Positions 50,815-56,639 of a DNA stretch of 56,639 nucleotides are shown in pieces. Under the pieces are notes generated by a model that ran no database searches, was not told the origin of the DNA, and saw only the letters and a program-made list of their open reading frames with translations. Position numbers and translations under genes: made by a program. The DNA is taken from assembly GCA_012516125.1 (NCBI GenBank), contig JAAYXB010000091.1:1-56639 (forward strand), in the 5' to 3' direction. The stretch is from Bacillota bacterium. GTDB taxonomy: Bacteria; Bacillota; SHA-98; UBA4971. How positions within the stretch are numbered: the first letter of the stretch is position 1; every line of letters starts with the position of its first letter.

Positions 50815-52035
50815 ATGGTCAGCGCAATGATCGAACTATCAGGTCACATCATTGACTCCCGGATCCTCCCCAGGGTGATGGACGCCATCATGGACCTGGG
50901 CGGAGACTTCCACATCGAGGAGATCAGGGTCGGTAGAACCAAGCTGGACACGAGCTACGCGAGGATCGAGATCAAGGCACCGACGCCGCAGGTGCTGGAA
51001 GCCATCGTCGAAGAGGTACAGGGCCTCGGTGCGACCGTTGTCGACCAGGAGGAAGTGACTCTGGAAGCGGCCGAGCAGGACGGCGTCTTCCCCGAGGGTT
51101 TCTACTCCACTACGAACCTGGACACATTCGTGCGAGTGGCAGGGTCGTGGATCCCTGTGCGCGACATCGAGATGGACTGCGGCATCGTGGTTGACAGGTC
51201 ATGCACGCCTCCGACGGCGCGATGCGTGCCGATCCACCGCATCAAAAAAGACGACCTGGTGGTGACCGGACGAGCGGGGGTCAGGGTCGTTCCGCTGGAG
51301 AGGCCGAGGCACCGCGAGGTGTTCAGCTTCATGGGAAGCCCGGTGTCGAGCGAGAGGCCCAAAGCCCTCGTCGTCGAGGAGATCGCCCGGACCATGAGGG
51401 ACGTCAGGGCGCGCGGCAAGAAGATCCTTGCTGTGGCCGGCCCGGCCGTCATCCACACGGGGGCAGGCAAGCACCTCTGCGCGCTCATCGAGGCGGGGTA
51501 TGTGAACGTGTTGTTCGCGGGCAACGCCGTGGCGGTCCACGATGTCGAGTCGGCGCTGTACGGCACGTCTCTGGGCGTTTACCTTGAGAATGGCGCGGCG
51601 GCTTCTGAGGGCCACGCGCACCACCTGCGCGCCATCAACACCATACGCAGGCTGGGCGGGCTTCGCGCCGCTGTGGAGGCGGGGGTGCTCAAGAAGGGCG
51701 TCATGCATGCTTGCATCACGCACGGTGTGGACTATGTGCTTGCGGGCTCCATCCGCGACGACGGCCCTCTCCCTGACGTCATCACCGACACGGTGAAGGC
51801 CCAGGACGAGATGCGCCTGAAGATCAAGGACGTCGAGCTTGCACTCATGTTGGCCACGATGCTCCATTCCATTGCCACCGGGAATCTGCTTCCGAGCCGG
51901 GTCAGGACCGTGTGCGTGGACATCAATCCTGCCACCGTAACCAAGCTGGCAGACAGGGGAAGCTTGCAGGCCGTCGGCATCGTGAGCGACGTGGAGTGGT
52001 TCCTCAAAGAGCTGGTTGGACGGCTTGTGGGCTGA
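50815..52035 (+). CDS. TIGR00300 / LOR-SDH-domain enzyme (ornithine cyclodeaminase-like)
   Basis: A 406-residue protein with the LOR/SDH conserved region at the N-terminus (SGHIIDSRILPRVMDAIMDLGGDFHIEEI...GRTKLDTSYARI). The C-terminal part contains VAGPAVIHTGAGKHLCALI, LFAGNAVAVHDVESALYGTSLG and IRDDGPLPDVITD. It matches TIGR00300; archaeal and cyanobacterial members (the ArgZ/AgrE C-terminal part) have been linked to ornithine cyclodeamination. The start is ATG 50815 after AGGGGGCGG; ATG 50827 is also possible. It lies just upstream of a lysine riboswitch, but its own promoter is separate. Confidence 0.85.
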   Translation: MVSAMIELSGHIIDSRILPRVMDAIMDLGGDFHIEEIRVGRTKLDTSYARIEIKAPTPQVLEAIVEEVQGLGATVVDQEEVTLEAAEQDGVFPEGFYSTTNLDTFVRVAGSWIPVRDIEMDCGIVVDRSCTPPTARCVPIHRIKKDDLVVTGRAGVRVVPLERPRHREVFSFMGSPVSSERPKALVVEEIARTMRDVRARGKKILAVAGPAVIHTGAGKHLCALIEAGYVNVLFAGNAVAVHDVESALYGTSLGVYLENGAAASEGHAHHLRAINTIRRLGGLRAAVEAGVLKKGVMHACITHGVDYVLAGSIRDDGPLPDVITDTVKAQDEMRLKIKDVELALMLATMLHSIATGNLLPSRVRTVCVDINPATVTKLADRGSLQAVGIVSDVEWFLKELVGRLVG

Positions 52036-52501
52036 AGGCATCCTGGCTGAGCGTCGTCTGCTGGGAGCACGTGTTTCGGGCAACGTGGGAGGCGTTGGAC
52101 GTCCACGTTCGCGGTCACGCCCACTTTTGCGCTCGCAGCCATACCCGGCCATGTCCGCGCCCGTGTTCGCCCTCGCGTCCGTGCTTACGCCTGTATTCAT
52201 ATCTGCTACTCATATCTGCGTCCACGGCCACAGGCATGGCTGTGCCAGCAGCCGCGGCCGCGACTGGGCGCACGTCTATGTTCACGTGCTCGCGCGAGAT
52301 CGGCTCTGTTCGCGTGCGCATGTGCATGAACATACACTCTGCGTTAACATACACCTCGTGTTCTGCCCGCGGCCGCAGTTGAATGCAGCTGTCGACCTCG
52401 TGCGGACCGCCGTGCGCGGAACTGCGACGATAGGACCTCCCGGCCCAAGGAGGTCTACGTTCCTCGGCTGCCATCTGCTGCAATCCGCGGTTGACACGCG
52501 G
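52036..52501. other. Intergenic region between the TIGR00300 gene and the pckA promoter
   Basis: About 465 bases without a convincing gene. A minus-strand frame (52115-52483) and a plus-strand frame (52016-52717) are open, but they lack ribosome sites and recognisable products, and the plus one runs into the riboswitch. Confidence 0.5.
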
Positions 52502-52530
52502 TTGACAGGCGAGGAAGCATCCAATATACT
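52502..52530 (+). promoter_or_regulatory. Strong sigma-70 promoter of the riboswitch-pckA transcript
   Basis: A perfect TTGACA (52502-52507), a 17-base spacer and TATACT (52525-52530). The transcript would begin near 52537, about 55 bases before the riboswitch aptamer. Confidence 0.85.
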
Positions 52531-52591
52531 GAGAAAAAACACATGGTCGGCAAGCCAGAGAATGGAGGGGTCACCTCATCTCCCCACAGGA

Positions 52592-52777
52592 GGTGAGGTA
52601 GAGGCGCGGCGCGCCATGAGTAGGCATTCGGAGAAGGGCATCTCTGAAGGATGCCGAAAGGGGCCGCCGCCGAAGTCCCGCGCCCGGCCAGGGGCACGGG
52701 GCTGGGCCTGCACCTAAGAGGTGCAGGACTGTCACCGGACGCCTTTCCCTTGAGCGCCCGGTGGAGCGCTATCTCAC
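52592..52777 (+). ncRNA. Lysine riboswitch (L-box) aptamer
   Basis: The core matches the lysine riboswitch: AGGTAGAGGCGCG at the start, GAGTAGG, GGAGAAGGGCATCT, CCGAAAGGGGCCGC, CGCCGAAG, GGGCTGGGC, CTGTCACCGG and GGAGCGCTATCTCAC at the end. P1 pairs 52593-52601 with 52769-52777 (one G-U). P4 is CCTGCACC...GGTGCAGG and P5 is ACCGG...CCGGT. An upstream segment TCACCTC (52571-52577) can instead pair with GAGGTGA (52590-52596), overlapping P1. GAAG-N3-CTTC with six Ts (52784-52800) follows as a possible terminator tail. The next gene is pckA. Confidence 0.94.
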
Positions 52778-52841
52778 AGGGGGGAAGGTGCTTCTTTTTT
52801 GCCAAAATCGGTTGAGTCCCGAGGAGGAGGGGCGCTACAAA

Positions 52842-54521
52842 GTGGCATACGAGGCAGTAGCACATGGTGCGTGGCAGCCAGAGAAGGACGAGAGACGCAG
52901 AGCAGACTCTGGGACACCGAGCGACTTTCTTGCAGGAGATGTGGTAGCGCTCGCGGGAGTGCACGCGGCCCACTACAACCTAACCGTCCCCAGGCTCATT
53001 GAGGTTGCCGTCGCGCGCGGAGAGGGTGTGCTCACGAGCATGGGCGCGTTCAACGTGGTGGGCGGCAGGTACACGGGCCGATCCCCGGACGACAGATTCA
53101 TCGTGGACGAGCCCGGCATACGGGAGGAGATATGGTGGGGCCCGGTGAACAGGCCATTTTCACAGGCTGCCTTCGACAGGCTCTACTATCGCGTCGCAAG
53201 GTACTTGAAGGATAGGGAGATCTTCGTGTTTGACGGGTTTGCCGGCGCCGACCCTGAGTACCGGCTGCCAATCCGCGTGGTCACAGAGCTTGCCTGGCAA
53301 AACGCTTTCGCACAGCAGGTATTTCTCCATGCGACCCCAGATGAGCTTCGCACGCACGAGCCCGAGTTCACGGTGATCTCTGCTCCGGGGTTCAAGGCCT
53401 CACCCGAGCGGGACGGGACGAGGTCTGAAGCGTTCATTCTCATAAGTTTTGCGCGCAGGCTCATCCTCATCGGCGGGACCTACTATGCCGGTGAGATAAA
53501 GAAGTCGGTCTTCAGCGTGATGAACTTCCTCCTACCCAGCCGCGGTGTCTTTCCAATGCACTGCTCCGCCAACATCGGCCCAACAGGCGATGTCGCGCTC
53601 TTCTTCGGCCTCTCCGGCACAGGTAAGACAACGCTTTCTGCGGATCCGGCCCGTCGCCTTATCGGCGACGACGAACACGGCTGGTCCGCGAGGGGCGTTT
53701 TCAACATCGAGGGCGGATGCTATGCCAAATGCATCAGGCTTTCGCCGGAGAGCGAGCCACTCATCTATCAGGCCATCCGCTTTGGGACGGTTCTCGAGAA
53801 TGTGGTTGTGGACCCGGATAGCCGAGAGCCGGACTTCGACAGCGACGCGCTAACCGAGAACACCAGGGCGGGCTTTCCCGTAAGCTTCATCCCAGGCGCG
53901 GTGACATGCGGCCTTGGTGGCCATCCCAGCGTGATCATCTTCCTTACGGCCGATGCGTTCGGAGTGCTGCCCCCGGTCGCCAGGCTGACGAAAGAGCAAG
54001 CTATGTACCATTTCCTGTCGGGCTACACGAGCAAGCTGGCAGGGACAGAGCGTGCCGTCACCACCCCCCAGGCCACGTTCTCGACGTGCTTCGCCGCCCC
54101 GTTCCTGCCGCGCCCGCCGGTGGTGTATTCGCGGCTATTGGGGCAGAAGATCGAGGCCCACGATGTGCCTGTGTATCTTGTCAACACTGGCTGGATCGGA
54201 GGGCCTTACGGTGTCGGCAGCCGGATCAGGATCCGCGACACGCGAGCGATCGTGTCCGCCGTGCTTAGCGGCAAACTCAACGACATTCCTGCCCTTCGGG
54301 ACCCGGTTTTCGGTTTTATGGTCCCCGAGGCATGTCCGGGGGTGCCGTCCGAGATCATGAAGCCCCGCGCCACCTGGGCTGACCCGCGCGCCTACGACGA
54401 GCAGGCCGCGGCTCTCGCCCGAAGGTTCGTCGAGAACTTCGCGCGCTTCGATGACGTACCCGACGCCGTCAGGGCCGCTGGGCCCAAGCTCCCGCAGGCA
54501 GGCGCGGCTATCGGGGGCTAA
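52842..54521 (+). CDS. pckA: ATP-dependent phosphoenolpyruvate carboxykinase
   Basis: A 559-residue PEP carboxykinase (ATP). It interconverts oxaloacetate and PEP with CO2 in the cytoplasm. Visible motifs are [30 protein letters not shown], the kinase P-loop [11 protein letters not shown], the metal-site [16 protein letters not shown], and the adenine-site region [15 protein letters not shown] 52842 is chosen because GGAGGGG (52826-52832) lies nine bases upstream and the start must follow the lysine riboswitch; the frame remains open further back, through the aptamer's end. The riboswitch suggests lysine-dependent expression. A hairpin overlaps the stop codon. Confidence 0.93.
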   Translation: MAYEAVAHGAWQPEKDERRRADSGTPSDFLAGDVVALAGVHAAHYNLTVPRLIEVAVARGEGVLTSMGAFNVVGGRYTGRSPDDRFIVDEPGIREEIWWGPVNRPFSQAAFDRLYYRVARYLKDREIFVFDGFAGADPEYRLPIRVVTELAWQNAFAQQVFLHATPDELRTHEPEFTVISAPGFKASPERDGTRSEAFILISFARRLILIGGTYYAGEIKKSVFSVMNFLLPSRGVFPMHCSANIGPTGDVALFFGLSGTGKTTLSADPARRLIGDDEHGWSARGVFNIEGGCYAKCIRLSPESEPLIYQAIRFGTVLENVVVDPDSREPDFDSDALTENTRAGFPVSFIPGAVTCGLGGHPSVIIFLTADAFGVLPPVARLTKEQAMYHFLSGYTSKLAGTERAVTTPQATFSTCFAAPFLPRPPVVYSRLLGQKIEAHDVPVYLVNTGWIGGPYGVGSRIRIRDTRAIVSAVLSGKLNDIPALRDPVFGFMVPEACPGVPSEIMKPRATWADPRAYDEQAAALARRFVENFARFDDVPDAVRAAGPKLPQAGAAIGG

Positions 54522-54560
54522 GTGAGGCCGGGAGGGTTTTTGCACCCTCACTTGGCCTGC
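54519..54560 (+). terminator. Hairpin at the end of pckA, repeat-like
   Basis: AAGTGAGG (54520-54527) pairs with CCTCACTT (54546-54553); a second pairing GAGGG/CCCTC with TTTTT in its loop is possible. It begins in the pckA stop codon, and the TAAGTG...CACTT ends resemble the tips of the palindromic repeat at 21694, so it may derive from that element. Terminator function is uncertain because the U-run is inside the loop. Confidence 0.5.
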
Positions 54561-54774
54561 TGCCGGTTGACCTCGGGAGTCCCTGGAGGCCCCGCTCGGG
54601 AGTCCCTGCTGGCCCTGGAGTGTCGCGACTGCGGAAGGAGCCTGAGTGATGTTATCGAAACATACTGGTGCGGCCGTGCGAATATGGTGAGAAGGGGCGC
54701 ACGGCCCTCCGTCTGCTCGTGGTCGCAGGGAAGGCGCACGCGGGGCCGGGTAAGCGGCAGGGGGTGGAGACGCG

Positions 54775-55710
54775 GTGAGAAAGAAGGTTGTAGTCCTCGG
54801 CGTCGTCGGGCTGGCCATCGTTTCCGTGGTCGTGCTCCTTCACATGGGGCCGCCTTCCGACGAGGGGTTCGCCGCACGCGGTCGCCTGGGCCCGCCTGGC
54901 AACAGAATCGCGGTGGCCTATCTCCAGGGGCCCATCGCCGAGGGGCGTCCGTCCATGTCGACCGCAGGGACCATAACTCCCAGGCTGGTGGCCAGGTACC
55001 TGGGGAAGCTGGAGGCTGATCCCTCAGTGAAAGCGGTTGTCCTCAGGATAGACAGCCCCGGCGGTTCGGTGGCCGCGTCCCAGGCCATAGCCGGAATGAT
55101 CGAGGAGTTCTCCAAGCCGGTTGTCGTGTCCATGGGCGACATCGCGGCCTCTGGCGGCTATTACATATCGGCCCCTGCCGACCGCATCCTTGCGATGCCG
55201 GGCACTATGACCGGCTCCATCGGAGTCATCATGAGCATTATGGACCTCCACGGACTCTACGACAAACTGGGCATCAAGGATCAGGTCATAAAGTCCGGCC
55301 GGCACAAGGACATGTACCAGCGCACCCTTACTCCAGAGGAGCGCGAGCTGGTTCAGAGGTTATCAGACGCCGCGTACGAGCAGTTCGTGACGTACGTCGC
55401 CGCCCACCGGGGCTTGACTGTCGAGAGAGTGCGGGAGCTTGCCACCGGGGAGCTGTTCCTGGGGAGCCAGGCGCTGGAGCTTGGGCTTGTCGATGCCGTG
55501 GGTGACCTCGACGACGCGGTGGCCGCCGCCGCGGAGCTTGCGGGCGTGGAATCGCCGGTCGTGTACGAAGTGCCGTCGCCCATTTTCTTTGTTGACCTCT
55601 GGGACCTCCTCGGCGAGGTACGAGCTTTCGTGAAGAGCCTGACCCTCAGCCCGGAGGAGCGCCTCTTCTTGCGGCTACGCGAGGAGCCCACCCCGGAGCT
55701 GCGTTACTAA
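54775..55710 (+). CDS. sppA: Signal peptide peptidase SppA-like protease
   Basis: A 311-residue membrane-anchored serine protease. A transmembrane segment spans about 4-22. The core has RIDSPGGSVAASQ, the catalytic Ser in DIAASGGYYI (S126) and the Lys in KSGRHKDM (K178). The Ser-Lys spacing of 52 equals that of Bacillus SppA. TGSIGVI is also conserved. It degrades cleaved signal peptides and may act in envelope stress. GTG 54775 follows GGGGGTGGAG. The TAA stop is the first three bases of a partial copy of the palindromic repeat. Confidence 0.9.
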   Translation: MRKKVVVLGVVGLAIVSVVVLLHMGPPSDEGFAARGRLGPPGNRIAVAYLQGPIAEGRPSMSTAGTITPRLVARYLGKLEADPSVKAVVLRIDSPGGSVAASQAIAGMIEEFSKPVVVSMGDIAASGGYYISAPADRILAMPGTMTGSIGVIMSIMDLHGLYDKLGIKDQVIKSGRHKDMYQRTLTPEERELVQRLSDAAYEQFVTYVAAHRGLTVERVRELATGELFLGSQALELGLVDAVGDLDDAVAAAAELAGVESPVVYEVPSPIFFVDLWDLLGEVRAFVKSLTLSPEERLFLRLREEPTPELRY

Positions 55711-55766
55711 GTGGGAGTGTATGAGTGCTCGCAACCCTTGAGAGGGGTTGCCGGTGATTGCACGAG
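55708..55766. repeat. Single-arm partial copy of the palindromic repeat
   Basis: Starts TAAGTGGGAGTG and continues to GAGGGGTTGCCGGTGATTGCACGAG, following the right arm of the element at 56482 with scattered changes, then stops. It contains a GCAACCC/GGGTTGC hairpin (55731-55751). It supplies the stop codon of sppA, and its end abuts the GAGGAGG ribosome site of the next gene. Confidence 0.75.
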
Positions 55767-55778
55767 AGGAGGATGGGT

Positions 55779-56387
55779 ATGTCGGAGGGGGTCTTCGACT
55801 GGCTGTACGGGGTCATAGTCGGCCCGTCTGCGGCTCTTCGCGCTGTGGCTGAGAGGAAGCCGGTAGGGTGGGCGCTCGGTGTGATCATCGGGATAGCGGC
55901 GCTTTCGTCCACGGCCGGTCTGTCACAGGCGAGCTTCGATGCCCTTGGGCGGGTTCGGCTGGAGGCGGTCCTACGCGCGTTGCTCTCCGGAGGGGTCATC
56001 CTCTCGGTTATCGGTTACGTCATAGGCACAGGGATCCTGCACCTGGCGGCACTTGTCTTCGGCGGCAAGGGAACCTTCGCAGGGCTCTTTTCAGCGATCG
56101 GGTTCGCGCAGTTCCCGATGATACTGTCCTTTCCCCTCATGGTGCTCGGACGGGTTGGCGGGCCGGCGGTGATGGGCCTCACCATCGTGGCATCGGTGGG
56201 ACTCGCGCTATGGGTTGTCGCCCTCAGCGTGATTGCTCTTAGGGAAGCGCACGCGATGCCAACCGGGGCGGCCATCGGGACATACGTCGCCGCTGCGCTC
56301 GTCCCTATTGCCCTCATCGTGGGCATCGTTCTCATAGTGGCGCTCGTTGCTGCCGCCGCGGGGGCGGCCTCCGGCCTGTTTTTCTAG
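55779..56387 (+). CDS. YIP1-family membrane protein
   Basis: A 202-residue protein with about five transmembrane helices (starting near residues 32, 65, 103, 130 and 170) after a short amphipathic N-terminus SEGVFDWLYGVIVGPSAALRAVAERKPVGWAL. This 'xxP..a...i...p....' start and helix pattern is that of bacterial YIP1 (PF04893) proteins, whose role is unknown. ATG 55779 is six bases after GAGGAGG; ATG 55773 would abut it. Confidence 0.78.
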   Translation: MSEGVFDWLYGVIVGPSAALRAVAERKPVGWALGVIIGIAALSSTAGLSQASFDALGRVRLEAVLRALLSGGVILSVIGYVIGTGILHLAALVFGGKGTFAGLFSAIGFAQFPMILSFPLMVLGRVGGPAVMGLTIVASVGLALWVVALSVIALREAHAMPTGAAIGTYVAAALVPIALIVGIVLIVALVAAAAGAASGLFF

Positions 56388-56481
56388 CCGTTTTCCCAGT
56401 GCTACTCTGTTGCGTGCGGATCTCATGCCGTTGCCGTCGGTTGAGCTCGCAGTTGACGTAGGTCATCAACGTCACGCATGG

Positions 56482-56639
56482 TAAGTGGGGGTGCAAAAGT
56501 GCTCCCGACTTTTGGGAGGGGTTGCCGGTGATTGCACGAGGGGTGTCAAAATCCGGCTGCCTAGCCGGACGGGCCGGATTTTGGCGAAGCGCGCCCCGCT
56601 TGGGGCGCCGTCCCCGAGTGCAACACCGGCAACCCGGCA
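56482..56639. repeat. 198-bp palindromic repeat element (copy B, cut by window edge)
   Basis: Identical to the complement of 21734-21891 except for three bases in 158. It starts TAAGTGGGGGTGCAAAAG and runs off the right edge before the second terminal repeat would appear. It contains the same CAAAATCCGGC/GCCGGATTTTG and GCGCCCC/GGGGCGC hairpins and the enclosing GGTTGCCGGTG/CACCGGCAACC pair. Confidence 0.9.

Noticed and set aside
52115-52483. Minus-strand open frame of 122 codons
   Set aside because: Some stretches look protein-like, but there is no ribosome site, no recognised family and no partner gene; kept only as an intergenic remark.
52016-52717. Plus-strand open frame of 233 codons before pckA
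   Set aside because: It runs through the pckA promoter and the riboswitch aptamer, has no ribosome site, and has an odd composition.

Overview
This 56.6 kb window is a GC-rich bacterial chromosome segment, most like a deep-branching, high-GC Bacillota. The evidence is an L-box lysine riboswitch, a GlpP antiterminator with a leader terminator, ECF and BMP/Nup-type transporters, YuiD/YjbQ family genes, strong AGGAGG ribosome sites and many GTG/TTG starts. I see no rRNA, tRNA, CRISPR or prophage, and I cannot name the species.

Left part (1-20.7 kb, plus strand). A Cys/His-rich DUF6062-like gene is followed by two tandem PIN-type toxin-antitoxin modules and by an ArsR / ArsP-like permease / small CxxC thioredoxin group. 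Next is a long sugar-transport operon: binding protein, tandem-domain ATPase, permease, sensor kinase, a second binding protein and an NtrC-type activator. It is preceded by a textbook sigma-54 promoter and two identical TGCACA-N5-TGTGCA sites, so the activator encoded at the operon's end plausibly drives its own operon. A complete BMP-type nucleoside-like ABC transporter follows.

Middle (20.7-29.4 kb, minus strand). In order of transcription: ybaK-like, yuiD-like, yjbQ, a PflA-like radical SAM gene, a zinc phospholipase C-like secreted protein, a GH84 glucosaminidase, a P1 peptidase and an ECF S component.

Defence-like island (about 29.8-38.0 kb, plus strand). A degraded AlbA/Schlafen-type gene precedes four tightly packed genes with visibly less GC-biased codon use: a nuclease-methyltransferase fusion, a NurA nuclease, a HerA-type ATPase and a second (SPPY) DNA methyltransferase. 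It looks like a restriction-modification or anti-phage module that I cannot match to a named system. It is followed by an SCP2 gene and a MacB-like efflux operon.

Right part (43.7-56.6 kb). An rRNA m5U methyltransferase; a glycerol-3-phosphate group (glpP, a leader terminator, a GlpA-like dehydrogenase, an FAD oxidoreductase, a DUF1667 protein); an orphan antitoxin-like gene on the minus strand; a TIGR00300 (LOR/SDH-domain) enzyme; a lysine riboswitch directly upstream of pckA (PEP carboxykinase); sppA and a YIP1 protein. A 198-bp palindromic repeat occurs at 21.7-21.9 kb and, inverted and 98% identical, at the right edge, with partial arms elsewhere. Many proteins carry low-complexity Gly/Ala/Ser/Glu/His-rich inserts or tails between normal domains, a peculiarity of this genome.
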